Of a stretch of 64,000 nt of DNA, positions 30,314 to 37,153 are shown piece by piece. The DNA is taken from positions 248,001-312,000 of the forward strand of contig DUCM01000006.1 in assembly GCA_012959785.1 (NCBI GenBank), read 5' to 3'. The DNA is from Planctomycetota bacterium. Its GTDB lineage: Bacteria > Planctomycetota > UBA1135 > GCA-002686595. The notes beneath the pieces are model-generated. The model made no database searches. It worked only from the letters and a program-made list of their open reading frames with translations, and was not told the origin of the DNA. Position 1 is the stretch's first letter; each line of letters starts with the position of its first letter. The position numbers and the translations under genes were made by a program.

Positions 30314-31095
30314 TGCCGTCCACGCTCCTCAGGAAGCTCGTCGAAGACTCCGGCTACCGGGTGGACCTGTTGTGGCAGACCTTCAGGCGCCTGGGGCATA
30401 CCTTCGCGCGACGCAAATGGGTCGCCCAGGCGATGATTTCCCTGGGCCTACATGTGGTCCATGTGGTCCTGGTGGTGGGCCTCTTCATGGGCATGATCGT
30501 CTCTTTGCAAACCGGCATCGAACTGGCGCGCATCGGCCAGCAGGACCAGATCGGCACCATCGTCTCCCTCAGCATGGCGCGCGAGATGGGGCCCTTCATC
30601 ACGGCCATCATCCTGGCCGCCACGGCGGGCAGTTCGATCGCAGCCGAGCTCGGCACCATGGCGGTCAGCGAAGAACTGGCAGCCCTTGAGGTGCTCTCCA
30701 TCGACCGCCACAAACTCTTGGTTCTGCCGCGCGTGGTGGCCCTGGCGATCATGTGTCCCCTGCTCACGATCCTCTGCGACGCCGTGGGCATTGCCGGCGG
30801 AGGGTTCGTGGCGGCGACGCAATTGCAAGTGAGCTGGGAACTCTACCAGTCCTCCGCCATCGAGGCCCTGCGGCCGGTCAAGGGCGTCTTCGACCTGCCC
30901 TTCGATGTCTACTCGGGGCTGCTCAAGTCGTTCTTCTTCGGGATCATCATCGCGGTCATCTCGTGCAGCCAGGGTCTCAAGGCACGCGGCGGCGCCCTGG
31001 GCGTAGGCCACGCCACACGCGGCGCCGTGCGCGACTCGATCATCGCCATCATCGTGGCCAACTACTTTCTGACCTACTTCCTGTACGAGCTCTAG
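30310..31095 (+). CDS. mlaE: MlaE-type ABC transporter permease
   Basis: The inner-membrane permease of an MCE/Mla phospholipid transporter. The 261-residue product has the family's central stretch MIVSLQTGIELARIGQQDQIG, the signature AELGTMAVSEELAALEVL and five or so membrane helices. It starts at ATG 30310 overlapping the upstream lipoprotein stop (a second ATG follows at once). It is followed 2 nt later by the ATPase gene. It belongs to a lipoprotein-mlaE-mlaF-mlaD operon without mlaB or mlaC. Confidence 0.93.
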   Translation: MMPSTLLRKLVEDSGYRVDLLWQTFRRLGHTFARRKWVAQAMISLGLHVVHVVLVVGLFMGMIVSLQTGIELARIGQQDQIGTIVSLSMAREMGPFITAIILAATAGSSIAAELGTMAVSEELAALEVLSIDRHKLLVLPRVVALAIMCPLLTILCDAVGIAGGGFVAATQLQVSWELYQSSAIEALRPVKGVFDLPFDVYSGLLKSFFFGIIIAVISCSQGLKARGGALGVGHATRGAVRDSIIAIIVANYFLTYFLYEL

Positions 31096-31097
31096 CG

Positions 31098-31862
31098 ATG
31101 TCCGCCCAGCCCGTCATTCGCTTCGACGATGTCTACAAGAGCTTTGCCGAGCAAGCGGTGCTCGCGGGGCTCTCCTTTGATGTGCCCCGGGGCAAGACCC
31201 TGGCCATCATGGGCGCCTCGGGTTCGGGCAAGTCGGTCACCCTGCGCACCATCATCGGCTTGCTGGCGCCCGACAGTGGCCGGGTCATGGTGGAGGGCCG
31301 GGCCGTGGCCGAAATGAACGCCGGGGAGCTCTCAGAAATGCGCCGCACCATGGGCTATGTCTTCCAGGAGGGCGCCCTGATCAATTGGCTCAGTGTGGGC
31401 GAGAACATCGCCCTGCCCCTGCGCGAAAACACGGACAAGAGTGACGAGGAAATCCGCGCCCGGGTGCAGGACAAGCTCGATGCCGTACACATCCCCGACG
31501 CCTGGGACAAGTTGCCCTCCGAGATCTCGGGCGGCATGAAAAAGCGCGTGGGACTGGCCCGCGCTTTGGTGACCGAACCCGAGATTATCCTCTACGACGA
31601 ACCCAACGCTGGTCTCGACCCCGAGATCGCGCGCTCCATCAATTCCACCATCCGCGAGCTGTCCGAGACCCTCAATGTGACCTCGATCGTGGTCGAGCAC
31701 CGTCTCGATTGCGTGCGCCGGGTGGCGGACGAGGTGCTCTTCCTGCATGCAGGCAAGGCTCTCATTCAACTGCCCCCCGACGAGTTCTTCAGCTCCGATC
31801 ATCCGCGCTTGCAACGCTTCTTCGGGACCCACCCCGAGACGCAGAACGCCCCGACGCCATGA
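31098..31862 (+). CDS. mlaF: MlaF-type ABC transporter ATPase
   Basis: The ATPase that drives MCE lipid transport. The 254-residue product has Walker A GASGSGKSVT, Q-loop FQEGALINWLSV, signature SGGMKKRVGLARAL and Walker B IILYDEPNAGLDP, all typical of MlaF. The H-loop reads VVEHRLD. It starts 2 nt after mlaE and its stop overlaps the mlaD ATG (ATGA). Confidence 0.94.
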   Translation: MSAQPVIRFDDVYKSFAEQAVLAGLSFDVPRGKTLAIMGASGSGKSVTLRTIIGLLAPDSGRVMVEGRAVAEMNAGELSEMRRTMGYVFQEGALINWLSVGENIALPLRENTDKSDEEIRARVQDKLDAVHIPDAWDKLPSEISGGMKKRVGLARALVTEPEIILYDEPNAGLDPEIARSINSTIRELSETLNVTSIVVEHRLDCVRRVADEVLFLHAGKALIQLPPDEFFSSDHPRLQRFFGTHPETQNAPTP

Positions 31863-33049
31863 ACACCACCAACCACTTCCTGCTCGGCTTGCTCTTCGTC
31901 GGCGCCCTGTCGATCCTGGGCTACTTCACCTTCTTCCTCTCGGACTTCTCGTTCCTCGGCAATGTGCAGCAGATAACCGTACACTTCCCCGAAGCCGGCG
32001 GGCTACGCGAGGGTGACTCGGTGCTTGTGGCGGGTGTGCGCTGGGGCAAGGTAACCACGATTACCTATGACCCCAGCGCCGCCCTTCAGAACAAGCGCAT
32101 CACGGTGCTGCTCTCCCTGGACAAGGACGCGGTCGCTCTGCACGAAGACCACACGATCAGAATCGAGGACGCAACTCTGCTGGGCGGCAAGAACCTCAGC
32201 ATCGATCCGGGTACAGCCAGCGAGGCCCTGGTGCCCGCTGATCAGGTGCTATTCGGCACGCTGCAGCTGAATGTGGTCGAAGCAGCAGGTGAGTGGATCG
32301 ACAAGAACGGAGACGCGCTGTCCGAAACCGTAACCTTCGTGCGCGACCTGGTGGAAGGCGTCTCCGAGGGCCGCGGCACCGTGGGTTTGTTCCTAAAAGA
32401 TGAGCAACTCGCGGATCGTGTGGAGAGCTTGGTGTACGACGCGGCCGACACAGCCGCGAACCTAAAGACCATCACCGCGCGCCTGGAACGAGGCGAAGGC
32501 AGCCTCGGGCAGTTGCTCGTGAAGGATGACCTCCTGGCCACATTTAGCGAGATTACGGACAGCCTCCAGCAGCTCCTGGACGAGGGCAACGCGGTCATGG
32601 CCGACGCGCGCGAGGGCAAGGGCCTCCTGGGCGCGATATTGGTCGATGAGCAGCTCAGCGAGAATGTCACTCTCGCCATGAGTCGCTTGCGGGCGATCCT
32701 GGTGGACCTGGCAGCAGGCAAGGGCACGATCGGCCGGCTACTCAGCAAGGAAGAGATCGGCAAGGACCTGCAAACGATCATGGACCGCCTGGCCAAGGGC
32801 GAGGGCTCCCTCGGGAAGTTCATGAAGGAAGACGAGTTCTATGAAAACGCCCGTCAGATTTCAGTCGACCTGAAGGACATCATCGCCCAGGTCCGCGACG
32901 GCCGCGGCAGCGTGGGCCGGCTGATCATGGAAGAGGACCTCTACAACAGCCTGCTGAGAGCCGTGGGTCTGCTCACCCGTTCCCTCGAGGAATACCGCGA
33001 AGCGGCGCCCATCTCCACCATGACCAGCGTGATCTTCGGAGCTTTCTGA
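31859..33049 (+). CDS. mlaD: MlaD/MCE-domain lipid-binding protein
   Basis: A 396-residue protein with one N-terminal membrane helix (LLGLLFVGALSILGYFTFFL) and a single MCE domain (about residues 38-120, ITVHFPEAGGLREGDSVLVAGVRWG-type sequence). The C-terminal 250 residues carry about six repeats of a G-(E/K/R)-G-(S/T)-(L/V/I)-G motif followed by acidic helices (GRGTVGLFLKDEQ, GEGSLGQLLVKDD, GKGLLGAILVDEQ, GKGTIGRLLSKEE, GEGSLGKFMKEDE, GRGSVGRLIMEED). These probably form a helical tunnel across the periplasm. MlaD makes the hexameric ring over MlaE. Confidence 0.92.
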   Translation: MNTTNHFLLGLLFVGALSILGYFTFFLSDFSFLGNVQQITVHFPEAGGLREGDSVLVAGVRWGKVTTITYDPSAALQNKRITVLLSLDKDAVALHEDHTIRIEDATLLGGKNLSIDPGTASEALVPADQVLFGTLQLNVVEAAGEWIDKNGDALSETVTFVRDLVEGVSEGRGTVGLFLKDEQLADRVESLVYDAADTAANLKTITARLERGEGSLGQLLVKDDLLATFSEITDSLQQLLDEGNAVMADAREGKGLLGAILVDEQLSENVTLAMSRLRAILVDLAAGKGTIGRLLSKEEIGKDLQTIMDRLAKGEGSLGKFMKEDEFYENARQISVDLKDIIAQVRDGRGSVGRLIMEEDLYNSLLRAVGLLTRSLEEYREAAPISTMTSVIFGAF

Positions 33050-33054
33050 GGGAA

Positions 33055-33268
33055 CCTGTCAACAACATTGAGACACATCCGTGCTGGGTTTAGTGGCGAA
33101 CGAGTTCCATCGAAGATGTCGAGCATGATGTACAGGAAGTAGCGGCTCCACTTCCGGGGCCCCCCGCAGCTTCGTGTTATCCCGGGACCAGACTTCGTTC
33201 GGGCCGCGAGCCAGGAGATCCGGCAAGGTGTACAAGAGCGCCGGCTTGGAATAGGGCTGAATCGTCGT
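33055..33268 (-). mobile_element. Degraded IS3/IS481-type transposase fragment
   Basis: The minus strand encodes YSKPALLYTLPDLLARGPNE then VWSRDNTKLRG, closely like the first catalytic Asp block of IS3-type transposases (usually 'VWSWDITKLRGP'). A shift of one base at the GC run near 33157 then gives RKWSRYFLYIMLDIF, the next part of the same protein. Further on it is unrecognisable. There is no start, no second half and no clear terminal repeats. It is a dead remnant between mlaD and the TPR lipoprotein gene, so no activity is expected. Confidence 0.75.
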
Positions 33269-34573
33269 TTACTGCCCGATTTCGGCCAACAGAGAGCGAG
33301 TCTCGGCCGTCCAGGCTCCCTCGGGTTCGCGCTCGAGATAGGCTTCGAGAACCTCGCGGGCTGCCGGCGTTTCCAGGGCGGCATGCAGGGCGCGGGCCAA
33401 CAAGAGGTGCACCGGCTCAGGCAAGACGAGGTCTTCGTCGAGGGCTCGCTCGAGCACGAAGCGCCAGTGGGTCGCGGCGGCGAGGGGATCGCCCGCGACA
33501 AGCAGGATGCGCGCCAATTCGTGGTGCACCAGCAGCAGCTCGTCGTCGAGTTCGAGCGCCCGCTCAAAGTGCTGGCGCGCCGACTCGATGTCGGGGGGGG
33601 CGCTGGCACCGTAGGCTTCGATGCCCGCTCGCAGTTCTTTCAGGGCGGCATCTTCCAGGATGTTCGCCCCCGAACCGAGGGCCTCGGCGCTGAGCCCCTT
33701 CGCGCGGGCCAGACGGAAGTACTCGATGGCCTGTTCGCGTTGTTTCTGGATCAGGGCCGAGAGGGCGGCGCGCTTGTACATCATGGCCAACTCCTCGGGG
33801 CGGCCATGGCCAGAGGCGCAAAGCTCCTCGAGCAGGACCACGGCCCCGGCGAAGTCGCGCCTGGCTGCCAGCACATCGGCCAGGAAGAGCCGCGCATCGG
33901 GGTCCTCGGCATCGAGTTCAAGGGAGCGCCGCACGGCTTCGAGGGCACTCGCGGGCCGCGACTCGGAGAGGGCCCGTTTGGCGAGCAGCAAATGGCCTTG
34001 GGCCAGGGCCCGGGCGCAGAAGGGCAGGCTTGCGTCGTACTGCAAGGCGCGCTCCAAGAGTCGCATGCCCGCCCGGGCGCCGCCGGGACGGGAGAGCTCG
34101 ATGATGCCCTGGGTGCGCAGGATCTCCGGAGTCAAGCCGGCAGCCTCGCGGCCACGCTGCAACTCCGCGCGAGCACCCTCCAGGCGTCCAGCGGCAGCGG
34201 ACAGCTCGGCAGCGGTGGCATAGACACGCGGATCGGCGGGCGACTGGGCGCGGGCCTTTTCCACCCAGCGCAAGACCTCGAGATGCTTGCCCTGGAGTGC
34301 CGACAGGCGAGCCTGCAAGAGCAGCCCCTCGACACCTAGTTTGGTCTCTAGCTTTTTGAGCAGCTCCCGGGCGACCTCAAAGTCCCCAAAATCGAGGGCC
34401 GTGCGCAGAGCCCGAGCGCCGGGGGATTCATCCCGTTGAAAGGTCTCGCGCCTGGCGGCGCCAGAGCCGGCCTGCACGGTAGGAGGGGTGACGGCGTCGG
34501 TTTCCGCCTCGGAGCAGCCGAGGCCGCAAGCGAGCAACAGGACACCGGCCAGCTTTCGGGGGGAGAGATCCAT
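33269..34573 (-). CDS. TPR lipoprotein
   Basis: A 434-residue protein with a signal peptide and a good lipobox (LLLAC within MDLSPRKLAGVLLLACGLG). After a short linker it consists of about ten TPR-like helical pairs (for example PASALEAVRRSLELDAEDPD, EQAIEYFRLARAKGLS, ARQHFERALELDDELLLVHH). It is divergent from mtaB across a 46-nt gap that must hold both promoters; a TAAGAT box at 34583-34588 is 9 nt before its ATG. The function is unknown. Confidence 0.78.
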   Translation of the reverse strand: MDLSPRKLAGVLLLACGLGCSEAETDAVTPPTVQAGSGAARRETFQRDESPGARALRTALDFGDFEVARELLKKLETKLGVEGLLLQARLSALQGKHLEVLRWVEKARAQSPADPRVYATAAELSAAAGRLEGARAELQRGREAAGLTPEILRTQGIIELSRPGGARAGMRLLERALQYDASLPFCARALAQGHLLLAKRALSESRPASALEAVRRSLELDAEDPDARLFLADVLAARRDFAGAVVLLEELCASGHGRPEELAMMYKRAALSALIQKQREQAIEYFRLARAKGLSAEALGSGANILEDAALKELRAGIEAYGASAPPDIESARQHFERALELDDELLLVHHELARILLVAGDPLAAATHWRFVLERALDEDLVLPEPVHLLLARALHAALETPAAREVLEAYLEREPEGAWTAETRSLLAEIGQ

Positions 34574-34606
34574 GACCTAACAATCTTAGCCGAGAGGAAA
34601 GCTCGA

Positions 34607-34612
34607 TAGGAT
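34607..34612 (+). promoter_or_regulatory. -10-like box TAGGAT before mtaB
   Basis: TAGGAT ends 7 nt before the ATG at 34620 in a 46-nt divergent gap. The -35 is weak. There is no Shine-Dalgarno, so a leaderless transcript is likely. Confidence 0.4.
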
Positions 34613-34619
34613 ACGAACC

Positions 34620-36029
34620 ATGGGTAAGGTCCGCTTCGTCACTTTTGGTTGCAAGGCCAACCAGTACGATACCCAGGTTCTGCGCGAGGCCCTGGTGCGG
34701 CGGGGCTGGAGCGAGGCCGAACGCGATCTCGACCTGGTGGTAATCAACACCTGCACGGTCACGGCGGCAGCCGGCAGCAAGGCCCGCAAGCTGGCGCGTC
34801 GCATCGCCCGCGAGAGCCCCAACACCAAGATCGCGATGGTGGGTTGCCTGGCCGAGAGCGAGCCCGAGATCCTGCGCGACCTGCCCGGAGTCGAGTGGGT
34901 CCTGGGCAATGGCGAAGCCAAGGTCCCGGTCAACTTCCTGCGCGAGCTGGGCCACGAAGTCGGTCCCGAAGAGCTCGGCATTCCAGCCGGCATCTCGCAA
35001 TTCCAGGGCCACACGCGAGCCTTCCTGAAAATCCAGGACGGCTGCGACATGGCCTGCACCTTCTGCATCATTCCCAAGGTGCGCGGCAAGAACCGCTCGC
35101 GCCCCCTGGCGGAACTCGTGGCCGAAGTTAGGCGACTGGTGAGCGCCGGTCATGTGGAGATCGTGCTGTGCGGTATTCACATCGGTCACTGGGGACGCGA
35201 ATTGGGGCTCGGCCTCGCCGATCTCATGGGCGCCCTGGTGGAGATCGACGCCAAGGGACCCACCGGCGCACCGGCCGACTTTCGCCTGCGGCTCTCCTCC
35301 ATCGAAGCCACCGAGGTCAGCTCGCGCCTGCTCGAAAATATCGCCTCACACCCCGAGCGGGTAGCGCCACACCTGCACCTGCCCCTGCAATCGGGCGACG
35401 GCGAGATCCTGAGGCGCATGGGCCGCTGGTACGGCCCTGATGAGTATCAAAGGGCTCTGGAGAATATCCGCATGGAACTCGACCGGCCCGCTTTCACGGC
35501 CGATGTGATCGTGGGCTTCCCAGGCGAAAAAGAGTCCCATTTCGCCAATACCGTGCGAATGGTGCAGGTATCCGGCTTTGCTCGTTTGCATGTCTTCCCC
35601 TATTCAGCGCGCCCCGGCACCCTGGCCGGAACGCTCGCGGACGCTCCGGCAGCGGATGAGGTACGCGAGCGTCGAGCGCGCCTCTCCGAGGTCGCCGGCA
35701 GTGTCGGCGATAGCTACCGGCGCAGCCTGGAGGGCGTCATCGAATGCGTGGTGCCCGAGGGTTTCGGTGGACTCTCGGGACGCTACAATCGAGTGCGCTT
35801 GGATCCCGCTGATTGGCCCGGCGTGTTGCCGGACTTATGTCATGTGCGCCTCGAACTCGAGCCCCTCGCCGATGACCCTGGCAGCGTGGGGCTCTTGGGC
35901 CGGCCCCTCGTTCGGGAGGGTCGTCCGACAGGTCCCATGTCAGCGAACCCCTCAACGACGACGCCTTCAACGACGACGCCCTCAACAAGAGAGCCAGCCC
36001 CGCTCAAGACCGTGGAGATCAGCACATGA
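34620..36029 (+). CDS. mtaB: tRNA t6A37 methylthiotransferase (MtaB-type)
   Basis: A radical-SAM methylthiotransferase that adds a methylthio group to t6A at position 37 of tRNA. The 469-residue product has the N-terminal UPF0004 domain with Cys in TFGCKANQYDTQ, NTCTVT and VGCLAES (first iron-sulfur cluster). The radical-SAM motif is CDMACTFC (about residue 142) and the C-terminal half continues to a TRAM-like region. FGCKANQ rather than GCQMN points to MtaB over MiaB or RimO. The last 40 residues are a Ser/Thr/Pro tail coded by a 15-bp tandem repeat (35945-35990). The stop overlaps the udg start (ATGA). Confidence 0.9.
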   Translation: MGKVRFVTFGCKANQYDTQVLREALVRRGWSEAERDLDLVVINTCTVTAAAGSKARKLARRIARESPNTKIAMVGCLAESEPEILRDLPGVEWVLGNGEAKVPVNFLRELGHEVGPEELGIPAGISQFQGHTRAFLKIQDGCDMACTFCIIPKVRGKNRSRPLAELVAEVRRLVSAGHVEIVLCGIHIGHWGRELGLGLADLMGALVEIDAKGPTGAPADFRLRLSSIEATEVSSRLLENIASHPERVAPHLHLPLQSGDGEILRRMGRWYGPDEYQRALENIRMELDRPAFTADVIVGFPGEKESHFANTVRMVQVSGFARLHVFPYSARPGTLAGTLADAPAADEVRERRARLSEVAGSVGDSYRRSLEGVIECVVPEGFGGLSGRYNRVRLDPADWPGVLPDLCHVRLELEPLADDPGSVGLLGRPLVREGRPTGPMSANPSTTTPSTTTPSTREPAPLKTVEIST

Positions 36030-36817
36030 CGCCGATGGACGAGACAGAGCGAGTGGCGAGCTATGAGGAGATTGAGCTCGGACAACTCGCCACGGGACTG
36101 GCAGCCCACCTCAGCCGCGCCCGGCGCCGCGGTGTCAAACGCCTCGCGGCCCGGCCGGCGCCCGCGGTTTCCGCTGGTCCCCGCGCGGTCGTCGCCACCC
36201 CGCAAGCCCCACGGCACGCCGCTCCCGAAGGACCTGACGAGCGCATCCGCCGCCTGGCCTCAGCCGCCGGCGACCTCGAGAGCCTGGCCACCCTGGTGGC
36301 TGGCTGCGAAGCCTGCAGCCTGTGCCAGACCCGCTCCCAAACCGTCTTTGGCGAGGGGCACCCAAAGGCCCGGGTGATGTTCGTGGGCGAAGCCCCGGGT
36401 TTTCACGAGGATCGCCTGGGGCGTCCCTTCGTGGGCGACGCGGGGGGCATGCTCGACAGAATCATCACCAAGGGCATGGGCCTGGCCCGGGGTGACCTTT
36501 ATATAGCCAACATCCTGAAATGCCGCCCGCCGGAGAACCGCGACCCCTCGGCCCTCGAAAAAACCCTCTGCACGGGCTGGCTCCAGCGCCAGATCGAACT
36601 GGTGAACCCCGAGGTGCTGATCCCCCTGGGCCGCCACGCAGCGGGGCACCTCCTCCAAAGAGACGATTCCATGGGCAAAATGCGCGCCAGGGTCCACCAT
36701 CTGGCTGGTCGCAAGATCGTGCCCACCTACCATCCGGCCTACCTCCTGCGCACGCCGAGCGCCAAGAAGGACTGCTGGAAGGACATCCAACGGGCCATGG
36801 CCGAGGTAGATGGCTGA
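36026..36817 (+). CDS. Type-4 (iron-sulfur) uracil-DNA glycosylase
   Basis: It removes uracil from DNA, the product of cytosine deamination. The 263-residue protein has a poorly conserved N-terminal 85 residues and then the UDG domain: cluster cysteines in GCEACSLCQTR, the active-site block MFVGEAPGFHEDRLGRPFVG, ILKCRPPENRDP, a further Cys in LCTGWLQRQI and the C-terminal HPAYLLR. The GEAPG motif marks family 4. It is translationally coupled to mtaB (ATGA). Confidence 0.92.
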   Translation: MTPMDETERVASYEEIELGQLATGLAAHLSRARRRGVKRLAARPAPAVSAGPRAVVATPQAPRHAAPEGPDERIRRLASAAGDLESLATLVAGCEACSLCQTRSQTVFGEGHPKARVMFVGEAPGFHEDRLGRPFVGDAGGMLDRIITKGMGLARGDLYIANILKCRPPENRDPSALEKTLCTGWLQRQIELVNPEVLIPLGRHAAGHLLQRDDSMGKMRARVHHLAGRKIVPTYHPAYLLRTPSAKKDCWKDIQRAMAEVDG

Positions 36818-36941
36818 GAGGGGGCGATCCCTGGGTCAAGAGGGCGGTAACCCAGCGTCTGTGGCGGGGTAGCCCGCCCATCCGAGAGGACCGGGGCCGA
36901 TTCCCGGAGCTGGGCATCGGCTGCGCTTGCCCCCGCGGGAG
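36818..36941 (+). other. Intergenic DNA between udg and secretin 1
   Basis: Part of a 336-nt gap; no gene is seen here. The right part of the gap holds the promoter at 36942-36970 and a leader of about 180 nt. Confidence 0.5.
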
Positions 36942-36970
36942 TTGACCCTCCAGGCGACGGCCGCTATCCT
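36942..36970 (+). promoter_or_regulatory. Sigma-70-type promoter of secretin 1
   Basis: TTGACC, 17 nt spacer, TATCCT, about 180 nt upstream of the secretin-1 start. The long GC-rich leader between them has no evident riboswitch. The gene start itself has AAGG about 12 nt before the ATG. Confidence 0.6.
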
Positions 36971-37153
36971 CCCCGCTCTCTTTTCCTGGGTTTCCTGCGG
37001 GACTCCCCGGTCTCCGACGACCTCGCTGCGCGCCGGCGAGCCACGGACCGGCCAATCTACCCGTAGTGCCCCCCCAAGGTTTTCTTAGATTGCGGCCGGC
37101 ACCCGAGCCGTCCCCATCCCCCCACCAGCACTCGTAAGAAGGTCCGAGAACCC

